DNA of 64,000 nt, from assembly GCF_042651565.1 (NCBI RefSeq), contig NZ_JBHSDF010000004.1; one strand, written 5' to 3'. Origin of the DNA: Salinispirillum marinum (GTDB lineage: Bacteria > Pseudomonadota > Gammaproteobacteria > Pseudomonadales > Natronospirillaceae). Positions 33,876 to 42,918 of the stretch are shown here, in pieces. The notes under the pieces were generated by a model that made no database searches, had not been told where the DNA came from, and saw only the letters and a program-made list of their open reading frames with translations. Position numbers and translations under genes: made by a program. Numbering within the stretch: the stretch's first letter is position 1; every line of letters begins with the position of its first letter.

Positions 33876-34490
33876 ATGGAAGCCTTAATCAGTCTGTTTA
33901 TTAAGGCCGTGTTTGTTGAAAACATGGCGTTAGCCTTCTTCTTGGGCATGTGTACCTTTATTGCGATTTCAAAGAAGGTCGATGCAGCCATTGGCTTGGG
34001 CATTGCGGTTATCGTCGTACAAGCGATCACCGTGCCGGTCAACAACTTGATTTTCAATGGCGTACTGCGTGAAGGTGCGTTGGCATGGATCAGCCCTGAG
34101 CTGGCCAGTGTCGACCTGAGTTTCTTGGGTTATCTGACCTACATCGGCGTTATTGCTGCCATCGTGCAGATCATGGAAATGTTCCTGGATAAGTACGTGC
34201 CAGCGCTGTACAACGCGTTAGGGGTATTTTTGCCGTTGATTACTGTGAACTGCGCCATTTTAGGTGCGTCATTGTTTATGGTGGAACGCGATTACAGCTT
34301 CTCCGAGTCTGTGGTCTATGGCGTGGGTGCTGGGGTTGGCTGGGCGTTAGCCATCGCCGCTTTGGCAGGCATCCGCGAAAAATTGAAGTACAGTGACGTT
34401 CCCAAGGGGCTGCGTGGTTTAGGTATCACCTTCATCACCGTGGGTCTGATGTCTCTGGGCTTTATGTCATTCTCCGGCGTATCGCTGTAA
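33876..34490 (+). CDS. nqrE: Na+-translocating NADH:quinone reductase subunit E
   Basis: A 204-residue, six-helix partner of NqrD. The pattern MEALISLFIKAVFVENMALAFFLGMCTF is diagnostic, and the second conserved Cys is in LPLITVNCAILGASLFM. Together with the NqrD cysteines these would ligate the intramembrane iron centre. The start codon lies immediately after the nqrD stop, behind AAGGAGG in the nqrD tail. Confidence 0.97.
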   Translation: MEALISLFIKAVFVENMALAFFLGMCTFIAISKKVDAAIGLGIAVIVVQAITVPVNNLIFNGVLREGALAWISPELASVDLSFLGYLTYIGVIAAIVQIMEMFLDKYVPALYNALGVFLPLITVNCAILGASLFMVERDYSFSESVVYGVGAGVGWALAIAALAGIREKLKYSDVPKGLRGLGITFITVGLMSLGFMSFSGVSL

Positions 34491-34505
34491 CAGAGGAGCA
34501 ACATA

Positions 34506-35732
34506 ATGGCTTTAGAAATTATTTTGGGCGTTGCTGTTTTTATCCTGGCCGTATTTGTCTTGGTGGGGATCATCCTTAGCGCTCGGTCACAATTGGTAAA
34601 CACCGGCGAAGTGACCATTGAAATTAACGAAGATCACGACAAAGCCATCAAAACCGAGGCGGGCGGCAAATTGCTGAACACCTTGGCGGCGAATGGCATC
34701 TTCCTGAGCTCGGCTTGTGGTGGTGGTGGTTCTTGTGCGCAATGTCGCTGTATCGTCATGGAAGGTGGCGGTGAAGCTCTGCCAACCGAAGCTTCAGCGT
34801 TCACCAAAGGTCAGTTGAAAGAAGGCTGGCGTTTGGCGTGTCAGGTGCCCGTTAAGCAAAACATGAAAATTGAGGTTGAGCCGGAATTCTTCGGTGTTAA
34901 ACGCTGGGAATGTGAGGTGGTGTCCAACCCTAACGTGGCGACGTTCATTAAAGAACTGACCTTAAAATTACCGGAAGGTGAGAATGTAGACTTCCGGGCA
35001 GGTGGTTATGTGCAGTTGGAAGCTCCGCCGCACACCGTTAAATATTCTGACTTTGATATTGAAGAAGAATACCGCGGTGATTGGGACAAATTTGGTGTAT
35101 TCAAGTATGTCTCCAAGGTGGACGAAACCGTCATCCGTGCGTACTCGATGGCCAACTATCCGGAAGAGCGTGGCTTGGTGAAATTCAATATTCGTATTGC
35201 TTCGCCACCACCGGGCACTGACTTTCCACCAGGGCAGATGTCATCGTATGTGTTCAGCTTGAAGCCCGGCGATAAAATGGCCATTTATGGTCCCTTTGGT
35301 GAGTTCTTCGCTAAAGATACCGAGGCAGAAATGGTGTTCATCGGTGGCGGTGCGGGTATGGCCCCCATGCGTTCACACATTTTTGACCAGTTGAAGCGCC
35401 TGAACTCCAAGCGGAAGATTTCGTTCTGGTACGGTGCCCGGTCATTGCGTGAAGCCTTCTATGTAGAAGAATTCGACCAATTAGCGGCCGACAACGAAAA
35501 CTTCACCTGGCATTTGGCGTTAAGTGATGCCTTGCCAGAAGATAACTGGACGGGTAAAACCGGCTTTATCCACAATGTGTTGTATGAAAACTACTTGCGC
35601 GACCACGAAGCGCCAGAAGATGTTGAATATTACATGTGTGGGCCGCCGATGATGAACGCAGCCTGTATCAAAATGCTGAAAGATCTGGGTGTCGAAGACG
35701 ATAACATCCTCTTGGATGACTTCGGCGGTTGA
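34506..35732 (+). CDS. nqrF: Na+-translocating NADH:quinone reductase subunit F
   Basis: The NADH-oxidising entry subunit, 408 residues. A single N-terminal helix (IILGVAVFILAVFVLVGII) anchors a [2Fe-2S] ferredoxin domain with Cys71, Cys77, Cys80 and Cys112 (ACGGGGSCAQCRC, WRLACQ). An FAD domain (RAYSMANYP) and an NADH domain (GGGAGMAPMRS, MCGPPMM) follow, ending in DDFGG as in other NqrF proteins. AGAGGAG precedes the ATG. A clear terminator follows. Confidence 0.97.
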   Translation: MALEIILGVAVFILAVFVLVGIILSARSQLVNTGEVTIEINEDHDKAIKTEAGGKLLNTLAANGIFLSSACGGGGSCAQCRCIVMEGGGEALPTEASAFTKGQLKEGWRLACQVPVKQNMKIEVEPEFFGVKRWECEVVSNPNVATFIKELTLKLPEGENVDFRAGGYVQLEAPPHTVKYSDFDIEEEYRGDWDKFGVFKYVSKVDETVIRAYSMANYPEERGLVKFNIRIASPPPGTDFPPGQMSSYVFSLKPGDKMAIYGPFGEFFAKDTEAEMVFIGGGAGMAPMRSHIFDQLKRLNSKRKISFWYGARSLREAFYVEEFDQLAADNENFTWHLALSDALPEDNWTGKTGFIHNVLYENYLRDHEAPEDVEYYMCGPPMMNAACIKMLKDLGVEDDNILLDDFGG

Positions 35733-35750
35733 TGGATCTTCTGTCCTTCG

Positions 35751-35788
35751 AAGCCAGACTCGGTAACGGGTCTGGCTTTTCTCTTTCT
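35751..35788 (+). terminator. Rho-independent terminator after nqrF
   Basis: AAGCCAGAC (35751-35759) pairs with GTCTGGCTT (35770-35778), followed by a T-rich tract TTTTCTCTTTCT. It separates the structural nqr genes from apbE and nqrM, which may be reached by read-through or by a promoter of their own. Confidence 0.85.
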
Positions 35789-35813
35789 ATCGCAGCATCG
35801 ATTTTTCCTTATC

Positions 35814-36845
35814 ATGAGTAAATTTTTGCGTAGCGCTGTACTCGTCTGTCTTCTGGGTATCGTGGCGGGTTGTGGTCAAAACCCGGTAGACGAGCCCCTG
35901 CGGTTTCAAGGTCAGGCGATGGGCACTTCCTATTCCGTCATCGTGTATGCCCCCGAGCGCGAAAAATTGCGCCTCGAAGTGGGCATTCAACGGCGCTTGG
36001 CGGATGTGGTGTCAACCATGTCCACCTATGAACCGGAATCCGATGTTTCGCGCTTTAACCGTGCCCCGACTGACTTGTGGGTGCCGGTCAGTGCAGATGT
36101 GGTGAAGGTTGTGCAAGCCAGCTTGGATTTGGCTGCGCAGACCCAAGGCGCCTTTGAGCCCAGCATTTTGCCGCTGGTCAATATTTGGGGTTTTGGACCG
36201 CTCGCCCGCCCGGAAGAAATTCCTACTGAGGCTGAATTGACCGAAGCTTTGGCAATGGTCGGCTGGGAGGCCATTGACGTGCAGGTTGACCCCCCGGCTT
36301 TACGGAAACGAGCCCCGCGTGAAATCGATCTTTCTGCGATTGCGAAAGGCTTTGGTGCTGATCGTGTCGCTGAATATCTATTAGAGCTGGGTTATAATCG
36401 CTTTCTGGTAGAGATTGGCGGCGACATGCGCACATCGGGTATAAAACCCGACGGTACAGGCTGGCGGGTAGGTATTGAAACGCCGGAGCCGGGTATATCC
36501 CGACAAGCGTATCGTATTGTTGAGCTGGTCGAAGATACCGCCATCGTGACCAGTGGCGACTACCGGAATTATTTTGAAGTGGACGGGCAACGGTATGCCC
36601 ATACGTTAGACCCGGCCACAGGCTTTCCGGTGACACACCGCCTGGCTTCGGTGTCAGTGCTGGCGGAAAATGCCATGCTGGCTGACGGTTGGGCGACGGC
36701 GCTCACGGTCATGCAACCGGATGATGCCTTTGCATTGGCGGAAACCATCGGTCTATCGGTGTATTTGATTGAGCGTGGCGCTAACGGGTTTGAAGAACGA
36801 ATGACGGGCGAATTTAAGCACCTTTTGGGTGCGGGAGTAGAGTGA
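35814..36845 (+). CDS. apbE: FAD:protein FMN transferase (flavin transferase lipoprotein)
   Basis: Attaches FMN through a phosphodiester bond to the Thr residues in NqrB and NqrC. The 343-residue protein has a lipoprotein signal with lipobox VAGC (Cys20), then QGQAMGTSYSV, the Mg/FAD regions KGFGADRVAEYL, EIGGDMRTSG, and TSGDYRNYFEVDGQRYAHTLDPATGFP. Anchored in the periplasmic face of the inner membrane, it is positioned to modify the NQR subunits. One base separates its stop from nqrM. Family length is normal. Confidence 0.95.
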   Translation: MSKFLRSAVLVCLLGIVAGCGQNPVDEPLRFQGQAMGTSYSVIVYAPEREKLRLEVGIQRRLADVVSTMSTYEPESDVSRFNRAPTDLWVPVSADVVKVVQASLDLAAQTQGAFEPSILPLVNIWGFGPLARPEEIPTEAELTEALAMVGWEAIDVQVDPPALRKRAPREIDLSAIAKGFGADRVAEYLLELGYNRFLVEIGGDMRTSGIKPDGTGWRVGIETPEPGISRQAYRIVELVEDTAIVTSGDYRNYFEVDGQRYAHTLDPATGFPVTHRLASVSVLAENAMLADGWATALTVMQPDDAFALAETIGLSVYLIERGANGFEERMTGEFKHLLGAGVE

Positions 36846-36846
36846 T

Positions 36847-37074
36847 ATGACGTTATTTTTGGTGGTGTTCGCGTTTATGTTGTTGATTGTCGGTGCTATG
36901 GCGGTCGGTGTGATGTTCGGGCGTAAGCCGATTGCGGGCAGTTGTGGCGGATTGGCCGCGGTCGGTATCGAAGGCAAATGTGAAATCTGCGGCGGCAATC
37001 CCGAGCTTTGTGAAGCGGACGATAGTCCGAATACTCCGCAGAATGGCGAGTTCTACGACGCAAGCAAGAAGTAG
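36847..37074 (+). CDS. nqrM: NqrM, Na+-NQR maturation protein (DUF539)
   Basis: A 75-residue protein with one N-terminal helix (LVVFAFMLLIVGAMAVGVMFG) and four cysteines in GSCGG, GKCEICGG and LCE, the DUF539 signature. NqrM is needed to assemble an active NQR, probably by delivering iron to the NqrD/NqrE site. Its place directly behind apbE completes a full NQR gene set in this window. Confidence 0.93.
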   Translation: MTLFLVVFAFMLLIVGAMAVGVMFGRKPIAGSCGGLAAVGIEGKCEICGGNPELCEADDSPNTPQNGEFYDASKK

Positions 37075-37188
37075 AAGTGAGTTTAACGCGTTAGATAAAA
37101 ACAAGGATTGGCACGCCTTCAGAGTGTACAAGCACTCCGGGCAGTGACCTGACCGAACCTGACAACTGGAAAAGGCATTGAGGACAGC

Positions 37189-38586
37189 ATGGCAAAACAT
37201 CAGTATGACGTCATTGTAATTGGTAGCGGCCCCGCTGGGGAAAGTGCTGCCATGAATGCGGCAAAGAAAGGAAGAAAGGTGGCGATTGTTGATCGTCGGG
37301 CTGATGTGGGTGGTAACTGTACCCACCAAGGCACAATCCCGTCGAAAGCTCTCCGTCATGCGGTTGATTCCTTGATGAAATACAATCGAAACCCCATGTT
37401 TCGTGCTATTTCTGAGCCTAAGGTGTTGGATTACCAAACCATGTTGCGCAGTGCCAATCAGGTGATCAGCAAACAGGTTGCTATGCGGGCGCGGTTCTAT
37501 GCGCGCAACCATGTTGCCATGTTTCACGGCGATGCCAGTTTTGTCGATAAGAACACCCTGCTATTGCGCGACGGTGAGCATGCCAATGACATCCTGCGCG
37601 CCGAGCACATCGTAATTGCTACCGGTTCACGCCCTTATCGTCCGCCGGAAGTTGACTTTAGCCATCCACGCATGCTCGACAGCGATACCATCTTGACGAT
37701 GACGGAAACGCCCCGTCGCATTGTAATTTATGGTGCTGGGGTCATCGGTTGTGAGTACGCGTCGATCTTCAGCGGCCTGGGTGTCAAAGTGGATCTGGTT
37801 AACCCCGGCGCGCGGTTGTTGGCTTTTATGGACGATGAAATCTCCGATGCCTTGAGCTATCACATGCGCAACCATGGCGTTTTGATTCGTCATAATGAAA
37901 CCTTCAAAAGTGTGAAGGGTCTAGACGACCACATCGAACTTACGCTTGAAAGTGGCAAGGTATTGAAAGCTGAAGCCTTTATGTGGGCGAACGGCCGAAC
38001 CGGTAATACCGATGGTTTAAATCTTGAATCCATTGGCTTGGAAGCGAACTCGCGAGGCCAGTTAGTGGTTGATAAAGAATACCGTACCAGCATAGACAAC
38101 ATCTTTGCGGTGGGTGATGTGATCGGTTGGCCCAGTCTTGCCAGCGCCGCTTACGATCAAGGCCGGAGCGCTGCCGGAGCCATTGTGAATGACTTCACCG
38201 CAACCTATTTTACGGACATTCCGACGGGCATCTACACGATTCCCGAAATCAGTTCGGTGGGCAAAAATGAACGCGAACTCACCGAAGCCAAGGTGCCTTA
38301 TGAGGTGGGTAAAGCGTACTTTAAGGACACCGCGCGTGCCCAGATCACAGGCGAAGACACTGGGGTGTTAAAAATCCTGTTTCATCGTGACACGCTGGAG
38401 TTGCTTGGGATTCATTGTTTTGGTGAACAGGCCGCCGAAATTTTGCACATCGGGCAAGCCATCATGGAGCAGAAGGACGGCGGCAATACCCTGGAATATT
38501 TCGTCAGCCATACCTTCAACTATCCGACCATGGCTGAGGCGTATCGGGTGGCGGCACTCAACGGTTTGAACCGGCTGGAAGACTAA
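37189..38586 (+). CDS. sthA: Soluble pyridine nucleotide transhydrogenase
   Basis: An FAD enzyme that moves hydride between NADPH and NAD+ in the cytoplasm. The 465-residue protein belongs to the disulfide reductase fold, but the CxxxxC redox pair is replaced by GNCTHQGTIPSKALRH, the mark of SthA rather than lipoamide dehydrogenase. The FAD motif IGSGPAGESAAMNAA, NAD motif GAGVIGCEYASIFSGLG, and GDVIGWPSLASAAYDQGR are clear. TGAGGA precedes the ATG. Next to the NADH-oxidising NQR operon it fits redox balancing. Confidence 0.95.
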   Translation: MAKHQYDVIVIGSGPAGESAAMNAAKKGRKVAIVDRRADVGGNCTHQGTIPSKALRHAVDSLMKYNRNPMFRAISEPKVLDYQTMLRSANQVISKQVAMRARFYARNHVAMFHGDASFVDKNTLLLRDGEHANDILRAEHIVIATGSRPYRPPEVDFSHPRMLDSDTILTMTETPRRIVIYGAGVIGCEYASIFSGLGVKVDLVNPGARLLAFMDDEISDALSYHMRNHGVLIRHNETFKSVKGLDDHIELTLESGKVLKAEAFMWANGRTGNTDGLNLESIGLEANSRGQLVVDKEYRTSIDNIFAVGDVIGWPSLASAAYDQGRSAAGAIVNDFTATYFTDIPTGIYTIPEISSVGKNERELTEAKVPYEVGKAYFKDTARAQITGEDTGVLKILFHRDTLELLGIHCFGEQAAEILHIGQAIMEQKDGGNTLEYFVSHTFNYPTMAEAYRVAALNGLNRLED

Positions 38587-38605
38587 ACTGGTGTTGGCCG
38601 AAAGC

Positions 38606-39442
38606 CTAACGATAACGATGCACGCGTAGACTGGAAACAAAGGGTTCGAGATCCAGTTTCTGGTCACTGCGCACGGCCCGTTGCCGCTGCTTTGGCGGTG
38701 TATCGGGGGGTTGTGTTATGTCAGGAAAGGCGAAGGTGTCGTCCGTCGGCATAAAAATTGGCATGGCGACATTGAACGCTTCGCGGGCGTCACTGTTGTA
38801 CCGTAGGTTGGCGCGAATCAGCGGCGCTTGCTGTTGTACTTGCGCTAGAGGCTCGTGTTCGGGAAGGCTTGCGACGCGTTGATATTCCAACCGGATATGG
38901 GTTTTTTCCAGGCCCAGTTTAAACAATTTTTCCAACACTTGATCGCGCGTGACCCGCTTAATGCTGCGCCCGCTGCTGTACCAGTTGAAGGTGATTTTTT
39001 TGGGTACCTCGGTCACGACGGGCAGGCTGCGGCTAAATTGTTTTAGGTGAAGGCGGACCATGCCTTCTTTTTCTAGAGCGCCCTGCACATGGCTGGAGCG
39101 CTTGACCAAACGGGCGGAGGTTTCCGGCCACAACTCCGGTTTATTTTTCTTCAGTTCCAGCAAGTGTTGATGGAAGCGAGCCTTCAAGTCGTTGCTCCGT
39201 ACCACCATACGCATAATTGCCGGACTCACTTTAACCACACCGATGTGGTGTCGGGTGGCCCGACCGTCTTGCCCATCCAAATACCAAATATCTTCCAACG
39301 CCTGACACAGCCGTTTGATGGTTTCGTTGTGGTGCACGGTGCCCCACATCCAGCTTTGTGGGACTTCTTGCCGGATTTTTAACGTTAATTGCTGGGTAAC
39401 GACCAGCCAGTCATCAAACAAGTAGGTCAGTTCGCGGGACAT
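38606..39442 (-). CDS. tus: Tus-like DNA replication terminus site-binding protein
   Basis: A 278-residue basic protein whose C-terminal half follows the E. coli Tus pattern as I recall it. KKITFNWYSSGRSIKRVTRDQVLEKL corresponds to Tus [23 protein letters not shown], and LEYQRVASLPEH to REYQDIAALPQN. APLIRANLRYNSDAREAFNVAMPI then matches the core-strand region that grips the Ter site. The protein ends in a strand (SSLRVHRY) like the Tus terminus. The N-terminal half is helical. It overlaps dusA by 16 bases, so both are one transcript. The Ter-Tus identification is by eye and moderate in confidence; I did not find a Ter-like site nearby. Confidence 0.7.
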   Translation of the reverse strand: MSRELTYLFDDWLVVTQQLTLKIRQEVPQSWMWGTVHHNETIKRLCQALEDIWYLDGQDGRATRHHIGVVKVSPAIMRMVVRSNDLKARFHQHLLELKKNKPELWPETSARLVKRSSHVQGALEKEGMVRLHLKQFSRSLPVVTEVPKKITFNWYSSGRSIKRVTRDQVLEKLFKLGLEKTHIRLEYQRVASLPEHEPLAQVQQQAPLIRANLRYNSDAREAFNVAMPIFMPTDDTFAFPDITQPPDTPPKQRQRAVRSDQKLDLEPFVSSLRVHRYR

Positions 39443-40440
39443 GGTTCTAGTGGTTCTGAAAACGTTTCAGGTACCTTCGCCAAGGCGCTGAGGAAAACAT
39501 CCAACGTCGCATCTTTCTGGTGCGCATGTTCGCTCAAATAGCGCCGGTATTGTCGGGCCCCTGGCCGGTCATGAAACAGGTTGAATAAGGGCTTGAGCAA
39601 GTGATTGAGTCGCACCCCGGACGCCAGTTGTTGTTCTAGATACGGAAGCATGCGCTCCGCTACGGTGTGCGCGCTCGGTGAAGGCTGTGTGCTGCCCATT
39701 AACGCTTGGTCAACCTGCGCCAACAGCATGGGGTTATGCCAGGCGGCGCGCCCCATCATAACGCCGTCAACATGATCCAGATGACGTTTACTGTCCTCTA
39801 AGGTTGCAATGCCCCCATTCAACACAAAGGTCAAATGTGGGAAGTCGCGTTTCAGTTGATACACCCTGGCGTAATCCAGTGGTGGAATTTCACGATTCTG
39901 TTTGGGACTTAACCCCTGCAACAGGGCTTTCCGTGCATGCACAATAAAGGTGTCGCAACCGCCATCAGCCACCGTGCCAATAAAGTCGCACAGGAATTCA
40001 TAGCTGTCGAGATCATCGATGCCGATGCGGTGTTTGACGGTAACCGGCAGGGAGACCGCATCGCGCATAGCCTTTACGCCATCACGGACCAAGTTGGCAT
40101 GTCCCATCAATACGGCACCGATCAGGCCGTTTTGTACCCGGTCACTGGGGCAGCCGACGTTGAGGTTCACTTCGTCGTAGCCCCACTGCTCGGCAAGGCG
40201 TGCACAATGGGCAAGGTCATCGGCAGCATGACCACCGAGTTGCAGAGCAATAGGGTGCTCTGCTTCATCGTAGGCCAGAAAACGTTCAATGTCGGTGCCA
40301 TGAATGAGGGCGCCAGTGGTCACCATTTCCGTGTACAACAAGGTATGCTGGCTGAATTGACGCCAAAAATATCGGCAATGCCGATCGGACCAATCCATCA
40401 TAGGGGCGGTGGCAAAACGACGATTTATAGCTTGGGGCAC
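39427..40440 (-). CDS. dusA: tRNA-dihydrouridine synthase A
   Basis: A flavoenzyme that reduces uridines 20/20a in the tRNA D-loop. The 337-residue protein has the DusA-type N-terminus RRFATAPMMDWSDRHCRYFWR, the catalytic Cys in LNVGCPSDRVQNG, KHRIGIDD, and the FMN phosphate site LNGGIATLED followed by DGVMMGRAAWHNP. The start is GTG 40440. It is divergent from the FimL-like gene, and the last 16 bases overlap the start of the Tus-like gene. Confidence 0.94.
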   Translation of the reverse strand: MPQAINRRFATAPMMDWSDRHCRYFWRQFSQHTLLYTEMVTTGALIHGTDIERFLAYDEAEHPIALQLGGHAADDLAHCARLAEQWGYDEVNLNVGCPSDRVQNGLIGAVLMGHANLVRDGVKAMRDAVSLPVTVKHRIGIDDLDSYEFLCDFIGTVADGGCDTFIVHARKALLQGLSPKQNREIPPLDYARVYQLKRDFPHLTFVLNGGIATLEDSKRHLDHVDGVMMGRAAWHNPMLLAQVDQALMGSTQPSPSAHTVAERMLPYLEQQLASGVRLNHLLKPLFNLFHDRPGARQYRRYLSEHAHQKDATLDVFLSALAKVPETFSEPLEPCPAN

Positions 40441-40495
40441 GTTGATCTCGGTAATTTTTCGCTAAGTCGGCTATTCTAATGCTTAGTGGCCTTAG

Positions 40496-40514
40496 GGCAT
40501 AGGGTAGATATGCC
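40496..40514. promoter_or_regulatory. Dyad in the dusA/FimL-like divergent region
   Basis: GGCATA (40496-40501) and TATGCC (40509-40514) are perfect complements around gggtaga, with an outer GTGGCC/GGCCTA pairing. It sits in the 188 bp gap that must contain both promoters. A regulator binding site is possible, but none can be named. Confidence 0.3.
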
Positions 40515-40628
40515 TATTTTGGCCTACAGCGCTTCACAACACCGATAAGACAGGTCAACATACTGACAGACTTTCAGCTCAACATGGTACGATGCCTGAG
40601 CGACACGCGTGGTAATGGAATCTAGAAT

Positions 40629-42290
40629 ATGGCAAACAGTGCGACCTTTTTGGCGCTCAAAACAGAACTGACAAAAACCGTCGAGGAAGCACAGCGTTCC
40701 TTAGAGCAATACCTGTCGTATTCACACAGTTTGCAAGACTGGCAAAGCACGGTTGATGCATTTCAACAATTACGCGGCATATTTATTATGCTGGAGCATC
40801 AAGGTGCCTCGTTGTTGTGTGAAGAAAGTGTGCACCTGATGCAGTTCTTGCCGGTTGACCGTCTAGAAGGTCAGGAACAGGCGTATGACGTCATTACCCG
40901 GACGTTGGTCATTCTGCAGAAATATTTGGAATTCCAAGAACTCAATAAAGCACCTCTGCCAGAAATTCTACTGCCAATGCTGAATGAGCTTCGGCGCGCC
41001 CGAAATGCATCTCTATTGCGTGAAGGTTGTTTTCACCGTTTTCGCTTTGAACCGACGAATGACGCCCCTACGGTGTTTGCATTGTCGGATGAAGGCCGAG
41101 GTAGTCTGCGCACCTATCGACACATGTTTCAGGCAGGACTGTTGTATGCCCTACGGGAACAACAGCCGCGACGAGCCCTCAAGTACATGGCTCTGGCATT
41201 GACGAGAGTCCAAAAGCAAATGTTGGACACGCCGCTGCAGAGCTTCTGGGAGTTGGCAGCATTAGCCGCCGAAGGCTTGGCCAGTCAAGAGTTGACCACG
41301 TTATCAGCGGTCCGCCGTCGCTGGTATGGTCAACTGGATCGTGAATTGCGCAAACTGATCAGCGGCGAAGTACCCGAGTTGACCGCGACGCCCATTAATG
41401 CATTAGTGCAGGATAGCCTGTATTTCATTGCCTTATCCGCCGATGCCTCGCCCGCTTGTATGACATTCCAGCAACAGCACCCGCACATTGCCTTACCTTA
41501 CAGCGCCCGTCACCTTGCCGAGCAACGTGAATTATTGACGGCGCCAGGTACCTCCGTGTTGCACAGCGTCTCTCTCGCCTTGCACGAAGAATTCATGAAG
41601 GTGCAGGATATGGTGGACAGTGCGGCGCGTCCTGAAGGAGCGTTCTCGGCACATACCTTGCGTGACCATTTGGTGCGAGTTGCCGACACATTGGAAATGG
41701 TGGGGTTAATGAGCCCGGCTAATGTTATCCGGCGTATGTGGACGATGGTTAAGGACTGGCCGGATAATATCGCCGCACAACACGAAGACTTGATGACCAT
41801 TGCCAATGCCGTACTCTACGCGGAATCAGCCTTGGATAGGTTGACCAAAAAAGGCATTAGAGATTCTGCTGCGGATGAAGCAACCGGTGCACGTAGCGTT
41901 ATGTTGGAGTCGGCGCAAGCCGCCGTACTCGACGAAACGGAGGCGGGACTCACAGTGGCTAAACGAGCCATTACAGCCTATATGGAAAACGATCACGACA
42001 GCATGCACCTGGCGAATGTGCCCAGCACGTTGAGCGGCATAAGAGGTGCGTTGATGTTCCTGCAGGCAGCCGATGCTGTGATGATCGTTGAGCAATGTAT
42101 GCGCTTTGTGGTGGGTTTGCAGAACAATCACATTCGGGTCACCAACGATCAATTGGAAGCCTTTGCTGATGCATTGAGCAGCCTGGAACTTTATTTAGAA
42201 AGTTTACTGAATGGGCAGGACAACCCGGACCTCTTGCGCATGGCACGAGCCAGTGTAGTGCAATTGCCCAGCCGTTTAAAAGGAGCCTAA
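40629..42290 (+). CDS. fimL: FimL-like protein (ChpA N-terminal homologue)
   Basis: A 553-residue cytoplasmic helical protein. Its composition and segment pattern (SLEQYLSYSHSLQDWQSTVDAFQQLRGIFIMLEHQGASLL, then NELRRARNASLLREGCF, later ALHEEFMKVQDMVDSA and LSGIRGALMFLQAADAVMIVEQCMRFV) match the Hpt-like N-terminal region of ChpA/PilL. It stops there, with no kinase, CheW or receiver domain, which is the architecture of P. aeruginosa FimL. FimL stimulates cAMP synthesis and twitching there. The expected phospho-accepting His residues are not evident in the Hpt-like helices. It is followed two bases later by a membrane protein gene. Confidence 0.7.
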   Translation: MANSATFLALKTELTKTVEEAQRSLEQYLSYSHSLQDWQSTVDAFQQLRGIFIMLEHQGASLLCEESVHLMQFLPVDRLEGQEQAYDVITRTLVILQKYLEFQELNKAPLPEILLPMLNELRRARNASLLREGCFHRFRFEPTNDAPTVFALSDEGRGSLRTYRHMFQAGLLYALREQQPRRALKYMALALTRVQKQMLDTPLQSFWELAALAAEGLASQELTTLSAVRRRWYGQLDRELRKLISGEVPELTATPINALVQDSLYFIALSADASPACMTFQQQHPHIALPYSARHLAEQRELLTAPGTSVLHSVSLALHEEFMKVQDMVDSAARPEGAFSAHTLRDHLVRVADTLEMVGLMSPANVIRRMWTMVKDWPDNIAAQHEDLMTIANAVLYAESALDRLTKKGIRDSAADEATGARSVMLESAQAAVLDETEAGLTVAKRAITAYMENDHDSMHLANVPSTLSGIRGALMFLQAADAVMIVEQCMRFVVGLQNNHIRVTNDQLEAFADALSSLELYLESLLNGQDNPDLLRMARASVVQLPSRLKGA

Positions 42291-42292
42291 TC

Positions 42293-42907
42293 ATGACCTT
42301 ATTGGTCATTCTTTTCGTCGTACCGGCGGTCTTAGCGTTGGTGTTGGCCGTTTGGATATTGCTGCGGTTTGCCTGGTGGAAAGGGTTTTTCATTGGCGTG
42401 TTTGGCTTGGGGTTGTTGCTCGGTGCCTTATTGCTGGGTTTAGCAACCCTGACTTTAATTCATTACCAGTTGGCTTCAGGATCGACCTTCCTGGGTACCA
42501 TTACGGTACGTGATGAAGCTCCGCAACAGTATGTAGTGACCGTTGCGCAAGAGCGGCTGGCGGAGAGCTATGATCTCGAAGGTGACTTATGGCGCGCCGT
42601 TGCGGTGCAATATGATGTACCGCGCTGGCTTGTTGCCGGTGAAACCCTGCCTGTGGTGCAATTGACACGTATAGAAGCACGCTTTCTATTGATGGAAGAT
42701 GAGTTAGCCGCACAACGACAGGCACCCGGAGTGGCTTGGTTTACACGCTTGGGTGAGTGGATGTTAGGGCAAATGTTTGTCCGTCAGGAACATTACACCC
42801 CCTTATTGCCATTAACGGTGCAGGCGATTTTTTCTTTGGACTGGCAGGGTGATCGATTGGTGTTACGCGGCGTCAATGAGCCGGCTGAGGAGGCACTGCG
42901 GCGCTGA
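42293..42907 (+). CDS. Conserved membrane protein with C-terminal soluble domain
   Basis: A 204-residue protein. Two hydrophobic helices (LLVILFVVPAVLALVLAVWILL and FFIGVFGLGLLLGALLLGLATLTLI) occupy the first 60 residues, and the remaining ~140 residues form a soluble, probably beta-rich domain (FLGTITVRDEAPQQYVVTVAQ, WRAVAVQYDVPRWLVAGETLPVVQLTRIEARFL). I do not know the family; similar two-helix proteins lie next to fimL in Pseudomonas as far as I recall. AGGAG precedes the ATG, and the two-base gap to the FimL-like gene implies an operon and possibly a shared role. Confidence 0.7.
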   Translation: MTLLVILFVVPAVLALVLAVWILLRFAWWKGFFIGVFGLGLLLGALLLGLATLTLIHYQLASGSTFLGTITVRDEAPQQYVVTVAQERLAESYDLEGDLWRAVAVQYDVPRWLVAGETLPVVQLTRIEARFLLMEDELAAQRQAPGVAWFTRLGEWMLGQMFVRQEHYTPLLPLTVQAIFSLDWQGDRLVLRGVNEPAEEALRR

Positions 42908-42918
42908 GCTTCTGGCGT

